A DNA stretch of 64,000 nucleotides. Source: DFXE01 sp032054765. GTDB taxonomy: Bacteria; Bacteroidota; Bacteroidia; Bacteroidales; Tannerellaceae. Numbering within the stretch: position 1 is the stretch's first letter; the number at the start of each line of letters is the position of its first letter. A program made the translations under genes and the position numbers. The stretch covers positions 186,001 through 250,000 of the forward strand of contig DAMBSC010000007.1 in the NCBI GenBank assembly GCA_032054765.1, given 5' to 3'. Positions 8,707 to 16,843 of this stretch are shown here, piece by piece. Under the pieces are notes generated by a model. It was not told where the DNA came from. It ran no database searches and saw only the letters and a program-made list of their open reading frames with translations.

Positions 8707-10725
8707 AAAGGTGTAGTTAATCCCACCTGTTAGCCAGAACCCTGCCTGAGGTATATTTCCCAGATCAAAATAGTTGGTATCATATAGATTATTAAAATTA
8801 AGATTGAAGCCTATCTCTTTATATTTGTAAGCCAATCTCAAATCTAATGTTGAAAAAGCAGGATAGGGAACATCATCGACCTTTTCCAGATTTTCGTATT
8901 TTTCATACGTTCCCATACGTTTCTGATAACGAAAATACCATCCGGCAGTAAGTCCTTTATATATCTCATGATTAAATCCCACTGTAAATTTATCTCTCAG
9001 GTAATTTAATGTATATTTGGAGATCAGATTTTTTGTGTCTGCATCTTGATGCATACGGGTATAGTCAAAAGATATCGCTGATTGTTTTCCTAATACGGGT
9101 AATAATTCGGTCAGTTTGAAGCGTACTCCTGACTCAATACCTTGCGTATTTACCTTTGTAAGGTTCCACGAAGCCCATTTGGAGTCTTGGGGATCTTCTT
9201 TTACCCAATCGATCATATTTCTTCCCCAGGTCAGGAAGCCTGTTAAATAGGCATCAAAGAATGAATGACTATATTTAAAACTGAGATCTAAAGCTTCTGA
9301 TCTTTCAGGCTTTAAGCTTTCATTAGCGTGGTGTGTTTCCGTTGTATTATATAGATCCACAAAAGTCGGCATACGTGTGGATTTACTCCAGGATGCGGAT
9401 ATTTTTAAGGCATCTAAAGGCCTGTAAGCAGCACTTACCGATGGATAAAATTTGTATTTTCCTTTTAATAGCGTGTTATGGTTCATCAATACTCCGCCCG
9501 AGATCACAAAACGATTCAACATAAGAGTATGTTCAAGGGAGACACTTGTATTAATACGATCATCGTATTTGGTATATTTACGATGAGGTTTCACCATCTC
9601 TTTACCTAATACAGTACTCATGATATCTTCTTTTCTTAATTCTCCGCCTAAACTTGTTATTCCTGCTTTTGATTGATAAGAAAAAATTAAATTTCCACCA
9701 TATGTATCATTTCTATGGAAATTACGCCCGTTATCACTTCCTTTTCTAAGTTCAAACCGGTCATGATGCCTGTGCCAGTATATAATGGGAATAATTTTAA
9801 GGGTAGAACCGAATTCTCCTTTTAACGACCCTACATAGCTGCTAGTCTGATCATACTGGTTGGGATACTTAGCAGAATAAAATGTATTAGCTCCATAGGC
9901 TTTACTGTTATAACCTAGTTGCAGGTCAAGTTTGGAAGTTTCGGGCAACTTGAAACGGGTTTGCCATAATATGTTATATAAATCATAATCGCTGTTTTCC
10001 ATATAACCATCAGAAGCATTATAACCTACTGACAAACTGTTAGATGTAATTCCCGAATTAAGCGCACTTCTAACTTCAATACCCCGAAGACTATGCATAC
10101 CAGCAGAAACATTAGCATATAACCGTGCATCTTGACTCTTTTTTGTGATAATGTTTATACCACCGGAAAAAGCACTAGCACCATAAATCAAGGCTGTCGG
10201 TCCATGGATAATTTCTATACGTTCAATGTCGGAAAGATTAATGGGGATGTCGAAACTGTAATGTCCTGTGTGAGGGTTGGAAAGATTAACTCCGTTTAGT
10301 AAAATAGCATTTTGGTCGTAAGATCCTCCTCGGATCGAGATGTCTGTTTGTACTCCGTGTCCTCCTCGCTGGATGACGTCGATGTTGGCGACATAAACCA
10401 ACAGATCCTGAATACTTCTGACGGGCGCTTGCGATACTTGTTCTTTGGAAATAACTGTTACCAGCTTTGCTGTTTGGCTAAGTGGCATTTCCAGTCGAGA
10501 AGCAGTAACCATAACCTCTTCCAGCTCTTCTTCTAATTCCTTTTGCTGTTGTTCACCCGCAACTGTTTGGGCTTTTGATGTGGATACATGCATAGATGTA
10601 AGTACACATCCGGCAACTACTCCGATATTCACCACTTTTTTTAAACTGCTAAATGCAGCATAGCGTTTTCGCATAAATTTTCTAAAGCGAAACGCTTGTT
10701 CATGATAAAAATGTTTTTGTTTCAT
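8701..10725 (-). CDS. TonB-dependent outer-membrane receptor (BtuB/siderophore-like)
   Basis: This 674-residue protein is an energised outer-membrane transporter: a long basic N-terminal extension with a signal ending near STSKAQ (~53), a TonB-box-like EEVMVTASR (69-77), a plug domain (IQDLLVYV, IDVIQRGG, SIRGGSYDQNAILLNG, ERIEIIHGPTALIYGASAFSGGINI), and a C-terminal beta-barrel ending in an aromatic residue pair (YTFK). Size and plug resemble BtuB-type vitamin B12 or metal-chelate receptors rather than the ~1000-residue SusC type, and no SusD neighbour is present. I see no cobalamin riboswitch in the 198-bp upstream gap, so the ligand cannot be assigned. The unusual N-terminus (MRKRYAAFSSLKKVV) is shared, as I recall, with other Bacteroidales receptors of this size. 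Confidence 0.9.
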   Translation of the reverse strand: MKQKHFYHEQAFRFRKFMRKRYAAFSSLKKVVNIGVVAGCVLTSMHVSTSKAQTVAGEQQQKELEEELEEVMVTASRLEMPLSQTAKLVTVISKEQVSQAPVRSIQDLLVYVANIDVIQRGGHGVQTDISIRGGSYDQNAILLNGVNLSNPHTGHYSFDIPINLSDIERIEIIHGPTALIYGASAFSGGINIITKKSQDARLYANVSAGMHSLRGIEVRSALNSGITSNSLSVGYNASDGYMENSDYDLYNILWQTRFKLPETSKLDLQLGYNSKAYGANTFYSAKYPNQYDQTSSYVGSLKGEFGSTLKIIPIIYWHRHHDRFELRKGSDNGRNFHRNDTYGGNLIFSYQSKAGITSLGGELRKEDIMSTVLGKEMVKPHRKYTKYDDRINTSVSLEHTLMLNRFVISGGVLMNHNTLLKGKYKFYPSVSAAYRPLDALKISASWSKSTRMPTFVDLYNTTETHHANESLKPERSEALDLSFKYSHSFFDAYLTGFLTWGRNMIDWVKEDPQDSKWASWNLTKVNTQGIESGVRFKLTELLPVLGKQSAISFDYTRMHQDADTKNLISKYTLNYLRDKFTVGFNHEIYKGLTAGWYFRYQKRMGTYEKYENLEKVDDVPYPAFSTLDLRLAYKYKEIGFNLNFNNLYDTNYFDLGNIPQAGFWLTGGINYTFK

Positions 10726-10856
10726 AAAAATAGAATGTTAAAAAATACGGGTACGAAAGTATGTAAAACTTTCGTTAGTACATATTTTGAAACGCAAAAA
10801 CAGAGGTAAATGATGATTAATGAGGGCAAAATCGCTAATATATTATAAAAAAACTT

Positions 10857-10864
10857 TATCTTAG
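10857..10864 (+). promoter_or_regulatory. Probable -7 element for the DUF4988-like lipoprotein
   Basis: TATCTTAG is one base off TAnnTTTG and lies 72 nt before the likely ATG at 10936. No good -33 match. Confidence 0.35.
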
Positions 10865-10935
10865 CCGCGTATTTATACTACTACAATGTATAAAGAGGCT
10901 GTCACAAATAATAAATTAATTTAATGGATATAAGT

Positions 10936-12468
10936 ATGAGAACAAAATTTAGTTTTGGAAAAAGTTTAATTATTTGCGTTATTTCGTTTTTCGCAATTTC
11001 AGCCGCCTTTACCGGATGCGGCACCAATTATGATGATGATATAGATGATTTAAATGCTAGATTGGATAGTCTTAATGCAGCATTTAATCAAAAAATTACA
11101 AATTTAGAGAACTCTGTGTCTACACTTACATCTAAGGTTGGATCTTTAGAAAGCCAGGTGAAAATTACTAGTGTCGAAAATATCAATGATAATAATGGAA
11201 ACAAAATTGGTATCAGGGTTAATATGAGTGATGGATCAAGACATGAAATCGTAAATGGTACAAATGGGGCTCCAGGTGCAGATGGAAGTATTTGGGAGAT
11301 CGCCAATGATACTGAAAATCCGAATAATCCCAAAAATGGTTATTGGATTGTTGATGGTGATACAACTAATCACAAGGCTACAGGTACTGATGGTAAAACC
11401 CCCCCATCTCCTTATATTGGAACAGACAGTTGTTGGTGGATTCCAACTTGGAATGATGACACACAAACGTTTGAGGGTAAAAATTCAAATATTAAGGCAG
11501 TAGGTGTAGATAGTTTAGGTGCTTATATTACTGAACCAGCTAATGAAAATTATTACCTCCTTCATGTTAAGCTAGATAGCGGTGGAACCTCTTGGATAGA
11601 TCCACCAGTTAAATTATATAAGAGTGGAGCAGGAGTATCTTCCGGTATAATAGATATAATAGGATATACGACTTATCTAAATCCTATGGAGAACTTATCT
11701 CTATCAAGCATCTCTACAGGACTTGCTGATTTAAAAGTTAACTATTGGCATGTGACTAGTCTTACGGATGCAAAGGGTGATGCAATGGAGAGCTGGTCAG
11801 GAACAGCAGATGTTGTAAAGAATAATGTACTTATATCACTTAAAGGAGAAAGTCAAGTGTTAGTAGTGAGTACAAATTTAGATGCATCTAATTTAAAATT
11901 TAAAATTAAGGACTCAAAAGGAAATGAACTTCCCATTGGATTAGGAAAGCCTATCCCTTTTAATAATATATTAACAAAAGCAAGTGGTTATCCTCTTTAT
12001 TTAATTCCATTTACTGCAACAAGTGCTACATACAGAGATCTTAATGCAGTAAATAGTGATTTTAGAGATAAATTTAGTAATTCAGATGAAATCATTTATT
12101 ATTTAGAAGATGAAAGTGGAGTAAAATCTAATTATACATCTTTCGCTATTATGAGGGGAACTTCTCCAACTCCGATTGCTCCTGTAGCAGTGAAGACAAT
12201 TAATGAGAATAATGCCTCTAGTAGTGTGTTTACTGTATACGCAGGAGAAGATAATAAGATAAACTTTGATCTGTTAGAAAGTCAATTTGTATATGATTAT
12301 TCTATTGTACCGAAAGATGGTACTACGATCACTGGATTTAGTTTCGATAAAGATAAAGGTACATTTAGTATAAGTAGGGCTACAAATGATTGTGAAATAG
12401 ATATTTATAAATTGCATGTGACAGGCGATGTATATTTAGAAACAATAAAGCTTAAAGTTTCACCATAA
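10936..12468 (+). CDS. DUF4988-like surface lipoprotein with N-terminal coiled coil
   Basis: This is a predicted lipoprotein of 510 residues (from the ATG at 10936; an ATG at 10924 is also in frame). A hydrophobic signal ends in a lipobox (FTGC), followed by a heptad-like coiled coil (DDLNARLDSLNAAFNQKITNLE, continuing through SLESQV), then a collagen-like Gly stretch (NGAPGADGS) and GYWIVDGDTT, the arrangement seen in Bacteroidetes DUF4988 proteins. The remainder is beta-rich repeats without a catalytic motif. Proteins of this build are usually surface-exposed and often adhesin-like or glycan-related, but function is unknown. It is monocistronic, with a terminator at 12546-12603. Codon use is more AT-rich than its neighbours, which may reflect faster evolution or transfer. 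Confidence 0.75.
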   Translation: MRTKFSFGKSLIICVISFFAISAAFTGCGTNYDDDIDDLNARLDSLNAAFNQKITNLENSVSTLTSKVGSLESQVKITSVENINDNNGNKIGIRVNMSDGSRHEIVNGTNGAPGADGSIWEIANDTENPNNPKNGYWIVDGDTTNHKATGTDGKTPPSPYIGTDSCWWIPTWNDDTQTFEGKNSNIKAVGVDSLGAYITEPANENYYLLHVKLDSGGTSWIDPPVKLYKSGAGVSSGIIDIIGYTTYLNPMENLSLSSISTGLADLKVNYWHVTSLTDAKGDAMESWSGTADVVKNNVLISLKGESQVLVVSTNLDASNLKFKIKDSKGNELPIGLGKPIPFNNILTKASGYPLYLIPFTATSATYRDLNAVNSDFRDKFSNSDEIIYYLEDESGVKSNYTSFAIMRGTSPTPIAPVAVKTINENNASSSVFTVYAGEDNKINFDLLESQFVYDYSIVPKDGTTITGFSFDKDKGTFSISRATNDCEIDIYKLHVTGDVYLETIKLKVSP

Positions 12469-12545
12469 TATTATGAAAATATAAGAGATGGTATCATCAA
12501 AGATAACTAGCTAGTTGATAGGATTTCTATTTCAGGCAAAAATAT

Positions 12546-12603
12546 AATCCGATGGTTTTAATCTGTTGTAAAAGAGCAAGATAATAAACCATCGGATTGT
12601 TTT
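12546..12603 (+). terminator. Terminator after the DUF4988-like gene
   Basis: A perfect 13-bp inverted repeat (AATCCGATGGTTT 12546-12558; AAACCATCGGATT 12586-12598) is followed by GTTTT. The 27-nt loop is long for an intrinsic terminator. Confidence 0.6.
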
Positions 12604-12604
12604 A

Positions 12605-12625
12605 AAATGGATTAGAAATCCATTT
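12605..12625. repeat. 9-bp inverted repeat, 3-nt loop
   Basis: AAATGGATT (12605-12613) and AATCCATTT (12617-12625) flank AGA, directly after the long hairpin. A T-rich stretch follows, so it may be the second half of a tandem terminator. Confidence 0.55.
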
Positions 12626-12772
12626 ATCTTTTACTGTCTCTTTTTTAATTAACACGGCAAAGAACAATTAAGAGGTGTTCCTTTGATTCGAAATATAAAT
12701 AGAGAATCTCCATCACATTTCGTAAGGATTTTGTGGATTTAATTATCCAAACGCATAGTTCTGATATTTAAT

Positions 12773-12793
12773 AACCGGTACAACGTACCGGTT
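12773..12793. repeat. 9-bp palindrome AACCGGTAC-AAC-GTACCGGTT
   Basis: Perfect arms around a 3-nt centre in an otherwise AT-rich, gene-free stretch. It could be an operator-like site or a small RNA hairpin; nothing nearby decides between them. Confidence 0.6.
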
Positions 12794-13021
12794 CAAATAT
12801 ATAGTCCCATCCATTTGCTGTGCCTACTGTCAATCATGTATGTTACTTTGTACCAGCAATATCAAATTGTTACTTTTCTTATAAAATGACATTATGATAA
12901 TTTATCTATCTCGTAACGAGCGTATTTGGATATGAGTCAAGGCTTGTTAAGAAATATGCAATTCTCAGAGACTTTAGCTTTGACGCTTTGCTGGTAATTG
13001 AGGGATAAAATATGAAAAACG

Positions 13022-13081
13022 AAAGCTGTCTTTATAGTTCTTTGTTATTAATTCTTTGTTTTTTTATTTAAAGATAGCTTT
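13022..13081 (+). other. 13-bp stem with 34-nt loop and following T-run
   Basis: AAAGCTGTCTTTA (13022-13034) pairs with TAAAGATAGCTTT (13069-13081) with one G-U on the + strand, followed by TTG. Candidate structured 3' end of an unassigned transcript. Confidence 0.4.
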
Positions 13082-13154
13082 TTGTCAATGTGAATTTGTA
13101 CCCTTTTTGGAGGCTTCTGGCTAAAAAGAGCTGTTTTTCTGGGCTTCTTTTGTG

Positions 13155-13162
13155 TATTTTTG
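13155..13162 (+). promoter_or_regulatory. TATTTTTG box abutting repeat array 1
   Basis: This is an exact TAnnTTTG match whose last base is the first base of the 22-bp array. A transcript from it would start inside the first repeat unit. Confidence 0.35.
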
Positions 13163-13249
13163 TATATCCACCCGAATGACTTCGGTAAATCGTCTGGATG
13201 ATTTCGGCCAATCAACCGGATAAACATGGTCAATCAACCGGATGAATAC
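13162..13249. repeat. 22-bp repeat array 1 (four units)
   Basis: Four consecutive 22-bp units start at 13162, 13184, 13206 and 13228. They align without gaps; units 2-4 begin GG and share an ATC-n-nC(C/T)GGAT core. The clearest core is TCAACCGGATGA (unit 4), an imperfect dyad of the form TCA-N6-TGA; unit 3 differs by one base in the right arm, and units 1 and 2 are more diverged. A partial fifth unit (GGCCA) follows. The period and unit number match arrays 2 and 3 exactly, although the arm sequence differs. Confidence 0.8.
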
Positions 13250-13482
13250 GGCCATTTTAGTCTTTAAATGCAAATAAATATTCGAAACGAACCAATTATG
13301 AGCGGGTGATGTTCGAAAATGACCAATGATTTCATTGAGTTTGTTAAGAGTGTATGTTAGCGAAAAAAGCTTTTTCTTGAAAAAATGTCATCAGAGACAG
13401 CTTTTTCGTAACATTTATAGCAGTTGTATGATAAAAACTTTTTATCTTACAAAATCATTCATTAGACTAATAACATTTCAAT

Positions 13483-14673
13483 ATGAAACTCAGCACCACA
13501 GCTACTACATCCAGGCCAACGCGTATAGCCTCAATAGACATATTCAGGGCTATAACGATGTTATGTATGATATTTGTGAATGATCTGTTTACGTTGACAA
13601 ACGTGCCACATATTTTAGAGCATGCCGCTCCTGGTGAAGATTTTTTAGGATTTTCCGATATAGTATTTCCATCCTTCCTGTTTGTTTTGGGAATGTCTAT
13701 TCCTTTTGCGATTGAAAACCGCTTTAAGAAAGGAGAATCCAGATGGCAAGTGCTTATGCACATTGTGATCCGGACAATTGCTCTTTTGGTAATGGGTGTC
13801 TTTATTGTCAATACAGAAGCCGGTTTGTCATCTGAAGTGGGAATAAGTCTTCCTGTCTTTGTTTTGTTGATGGTTTCGGCCTTTTTCCTTATCTGGAATG
13901 TGTATCCGAAAACAGACGACTGGAAAAAGTACCTCTATATAGGATTACAGGTTGTAGGAGTTCTTATTTTAATAGGCCTGGCATTTATATATCGTGATAG
14001 TGAAGGTGGGGTATTCCGACCCAGATGGTGGGGCATTTTAGGTTTAATAGGTTGGGCTTATCTGGTAAGCGCTTTGGCCTATTTCTTCTTTCGAGCGAGA
14101 ATAGTAGTACAAATAGTAGTACTGATTTTCCTTACCCTTTTATGTGTTACAGGTATAAACTGGTGGTTAGGTCCGCTGAAAACTGTTTTTGGAAATGGAG
14201 CTCTTGCTGCTTTCTCCATGGGAGGAATGATAACCACTCTTGTGGTTAAGAAATATGCAGAAAAGATTTCAGTATATAAACTATGCCTAATATTGGTCGG
14301 AGTTGGTGTTGCATACATCATTGCCGGAATAGCTGTCCGGCCTATATGGATTATATCCAAACCATGGGCTACACCTACCTGGTTATTCCTCTGCACAGGT
14401 ATAGCGCTTATTTTTTATGTATTAGTCTATTGGTTGACGGATATAAAAGGAAAAGCAGGCTGGTTTAAGATTATCAGTCCGGCAGGTACTGCTACGCTTA
14501 CGTGTTACCTGATACCCTATATTCTTTATAATATTTTCTGGTTAACAGATCTTTCGTTGCCGACTTCACTACTACAATGTCCTATCGGTTTAATAAAATC
14601 TGTATTATTTGCTTTCCTGACAATTGGAATAACCTATTTGCTTGGAAAAGTATATATTAAACTGAAAATATAA
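13483..14673 (+). CDS. DUF5009 / NagX-like multi-pass membrane acyltransferase
   Basis: This 396-residue membrane protein has about ten hydrophobic segments. The N-terminal RIASIDIFRAITMLCMIFVND and GFSDIVFPSFLFVLGMSIPFA blocks are characteristic of the DUF5009/HGSNAT-like family, relatives of heparan-alpha-glucosaminide N-acetyltransferase and NagX. Such proteins are thought to move an acyl group across the membrane onto amino sugars or other glycans. The family usually keeps a membrane-embedded histidine; I see no unambiguous equivalent in the first two segments here, so activity is uncertain. It stands alone on the + strand, preceded by the 1-kb non-coding region. The start is the first ATG in the family-aligned frame. 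Confidence 0.82.
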   Translation: MKLSTTATTSRPTRIASIDIFRAITMLCMIFVNDLFTLTNVPHILEHAAPGEDFLGFSDIVFPSFLFVLGMSIPFAIENRFKKGESRWQVLMHIVIRTIALLVMGVFIVNTEAGLSSEVGISLPVFVLLMVSAFFLIWNVYPKTDDWKKYLYIGLQVVGVLILIGLAFIYRDSEGGVFRPRWWGILGLIGWAYLVSALAYFFFRARIVVQIVVLIFLTLLCVTGINWWLGPLKTVFGNGALAAFSMGGMITTLVVKKYAEKISVYKLCLILVGVGVAYIIAGIAVRPIWIISKPWATPTWLFLCTGIALIFYVLVYWLTDIKGKAGWFKIISPAGTATLTCYLIPYILYNIFWLTDLSLPTSLLQCPIGLIKSVLFAFLTIGITYLLGKVYIKLKI

Positions 14674-14760
14674 TTTTGAATAAACGAAATAATGTTACTT
14701 ATCACTACTGTCTTTTAAGCTTTTTGAAGAAAGAGTTTGTCTGTCGAAATACCGTTAAAA

Positions 14761-14791
14761 TTGCCGGATCTGATTATTTCAGGTATCTTTG
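14761..14791 (+). promoter_or_regulatory. Promoter of the ABC-F gene
   Basis: TTG (14761-14763), a 20-nt spacer and TATCTTTG (14784-14791) match the Bacteroidetes consensus. The predicted leader is about 30 nt before the ATG at 14827. Confidence 0.6.
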
Positions 14792-14826
14792 TTCTCTTTT
14801 TCTTAGTAAGAGTAAATGAATAGATT

Positions 14827-16764
14827 ATGATTTCGGTTGATGGATTAACGGTTGAATTCGGTGGATTTACCCTTTTTGATAATATCTCATTTGTAGTAAA
14901 TAAGAAAGATCGTATAGCTTTAGTAGGTAAAAATGGAGCGGGGAAAACCACCTTACTTAAAATCTTTGCTGGTATGCAATCTCCTTCTTCTGGTGCAGTT
15001 ACAATTCCGAAAGATATTACTATCGGTTATTTGCCTCAGCAGATGAAAATCTCTGATGGAAAAACTGTAAAAGAAGAAGCAGAACAGGCTTTTGAGTCCA
15101 TCCACATTATTGAGCGTCAAATAGAGGTACTGAATCTTGAATTGGCAGAGCGTACTGATTATGACTCGGATTCCTATCACCAACTGATTGAAAAGCTAAC
15201 AGAACAGACAGAACATCTTCAAATGTTAGGCGGAGTTAATTATATGGCTGAACTAGAACGTACCCTAATGGGGCTGGGGTTTTCAAGGGAAGACTTCGAT
15301 CGTCCGACAGCTGAATTCAGCGGAGGTTGGCGAATGCGGATCGAACTGGCTAAATTACTGTTAAGCCGTCCGGATGTATTGTTACTTGATGAGCCTACCA
15401 ACCACCTCGATATCGAGTCTATTCAATGGCTTGAAAATTTTATAGCCACCCGTGCCAATGCGGTAATATTGGTATCTCATGACCGGGCGTTTATCGACAA
15501 TACCACTTTGCGTACCATCGAAATTGAACTGGGTAAGGTATACGATTATAAAGCAAAGTACTCGGACTATCTTATTCTTCGTAAAGAAAGAAGAGAACAA
15601 CAACTTCGTGCATATGAGAATCAGCAGAAGAAGCTGGCTGATACCGAAGCATTCATCGAACGTTTCCGGTATAAAGCAACCAAAGCGGTACAGGTACAGT
15701 CTCGTATCAAACAGTTAGAAAAGATCGAACGAATAGAAGTGGATGATGTAGACAATTCCTCTCTAAACTTGAAATTTCCACCGGCTCCGCGCTCAGGTTC
15801 CTATCCCGTTATTATTGAAGATGTAGCCAAGAGGTACGGAAATCATTTAGTTTTCGAACATGTAACATTAACTATTAATAGAGGTGATAAAGTCGCTTTT
15901 GTCGGAAAGAACGGCGAAGGTAAATCAACGTTGGTTAAGTGTATAATGAATGAGATCGATTTTACAGGAAAATTGCAATTAGGACATAATGTGAAGATCG
16001 GTTATTTCGCACAAAACCAGGCTCAATTGTTAGATGAGACTAGGACTGTTTTTGAAACAATCGACTATGTTGCACAGGGAGATATCCGAACTAAAATACG
16101 TGATATATTAGGAGCTTTTATGTTCGGAGGAGAAGCTTCTGATAAAAAAGTCGGGGTTTTATCGGGAGGAGAGCAAAGCCGCCTGGCTATGATCCGTTTA
16201 TTGCTTGAACCTGTAAATTTATTGATACTTGATGAGCCTACTAACCATCTTGATATGCAATCGAAAGATGTTCTCAAACGAGCTTTAAAAGAGTTTGACG
16301 GAACAGTTATTGTTGTTTCACATGATCGTGAATTTCTGGATGGTTTGGTAGATAAGGTATATGAATTTGGTAATAAAAAAGTTATAGAGCATTTAGGAGG
16401 TATTTATGATTTTCTGGAACGTAAGAAATTGGATAATTTGCAAGAGCTGGAACGGAATGTTCAGCTAAAAGAAGGGCAAGAGGCTGGTTTGGTTGAGCAA
16501 TCATCACAAAATAAATTATCTTATGAAGCACGGAAAGAACAATCCAAAGCAATCCGTAAAGTAGAAAGAGCTATAGTTGACGCTGAGAATGAAATAACTG
16601 AATTGGAGGCTGCTATAAGTATACTTGAAAAGCAGTTGTCAACACCCGAAGGGGCTTCTGATACGGCTTTATATACTAAATATTCAAAGTTTAAGAACCA
16701 ATTATCTCAAACGATGGATGAATGGACAGAACTTACAATGAAATTAGAAGAATTAAACTCATAG
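14827..16764 (+). CDS. ABC-F family ATPase (ribosome-associated type)
   Basis: This is a soluble protein of 645 residues with two ATP-binding cassettes and no membrane segments, the ABC-F pattern. Cassette 1 has Walker A GKNGAGKT (34-41), signature FSGGW and Walker B LLLDEPTNHLD; cassette 2 has GKNGEGKS, LSGGEQ and LILDEPTNHLD. The linker between them is highly charged and helical (RKERREQQLRAYENQQKK), as in ribosome E-site factors, and a C-terminal coiled coil rich in Glu and Lys resembles Uup. Likely role: rescuing stalled ribosomes or aiding translation. It could be called uup-like; sequence alone does not separate that from other ABC-F housekeeping subgroups. It has its own promoter. Confidence 0.92.
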   Translation: MISVDGLTVEFGGFTLFDNISFVVNKKDRIALVGKNGAGKTTLLKIFAGMQSPSSGAVTIPKDITIGYLPQQMKISDGKTVKEEAEQAFESIHIIERQIEVLNLELAERTDYDSDSYHQLIEKLTEQTEHLQMLGGVNYMAELERTLMGLGFSREDFDRPTAEFSGGWRMRIELAKLLLSRPDVLLLDEPTNHLDIESIQWLENFIATRANAVILVSHDRAFIDNTTLRTIEIELGKVYDYKAKYSDYLILRKERREQQLRAYENQQKKLADTEAFIERFRYKATKAVQVQSRIKQLEKIERIEVDDVDNSSLNLKFPPAPRSGSYPVIIEDVAKRYGNHLVFEHVTLTINRGDKVAFVGKNGEGKSTLVKCIMNEIDFTGKLQLGHNVKIGYFAQNQAQLLDETRTVFETIDYVAQGDIRTKIRDILGAFMFGGEASDKKVGVLSGGEQSRLAMIRLLLEPVNLLILDEPTNHLDMQSKDVLKRALKEFDGTVIVVSHDREFLDGLVDKVYEFGNKKVIEHLGGIYDFLERKKLDNLQELERNVQLKEGQEAGLVEQSSQNKLSYEARKEQSKAIRKVERAIVDAENEITELEAAISILEKQLSTPEGASDTALYTKYSKFKNQLSQTMDEWTELTMKLEELNS

Positions 16765-16793
16765 CTCATTCAAACTGTTTTATAATTAATAGC

Positions 16794-16801
16794 TATCTTT
16801 G
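16794..16801 (+). promoter_or_regulatory. -7 element of the NagB-like/PIG-L gene
   Basis: TATCTTTG is an exact TAnnTTTG match 42 nt upstream of the ATG at 16844. The -33 region (TGTTTT, near 16776) is only approximate. Confidence 0.5.
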
Positions 16802-16843
16802 TAATTCGCTCAAATTTTTAATATACTAAATCAATAAATAGGC

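Larger units (their letters stand above)
12469..13482. other. 1-kb non-coding region with hairpins and a 22-bp repeat array
   Basis: No credible reading frame is present. It contains a strong terminator-like hairpin (12546-12598), a 9-bp hairpin (12605-12625), the palindrome AACCGGTAC/GTACCGGTT (12773-12793), a 13-bp stem with a 34-nt loop (13022-13081), a 22-bp repeat array (13162-13249), and a complex inverted repeat before the next gene (about 13353-13412, arms containing GCGAAAAA and TTTTTCG). Confidence 0.7.

Noticed and set aside
10726..10923. Cobalamin riboswitch upstream of the TonB-dependent receptor
   Set aside because: The gap is only 198 bp, AT-rich, and lacks a B12-box-like conserved core, so the receptor ligand is left open.
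13048..13233. 61-residue minus-strand reading frame
   Set aside because: It starts with TTG, runs through the 22-bp repeats and a hairpin, and has low-complexity basic composition; no family resemblance.
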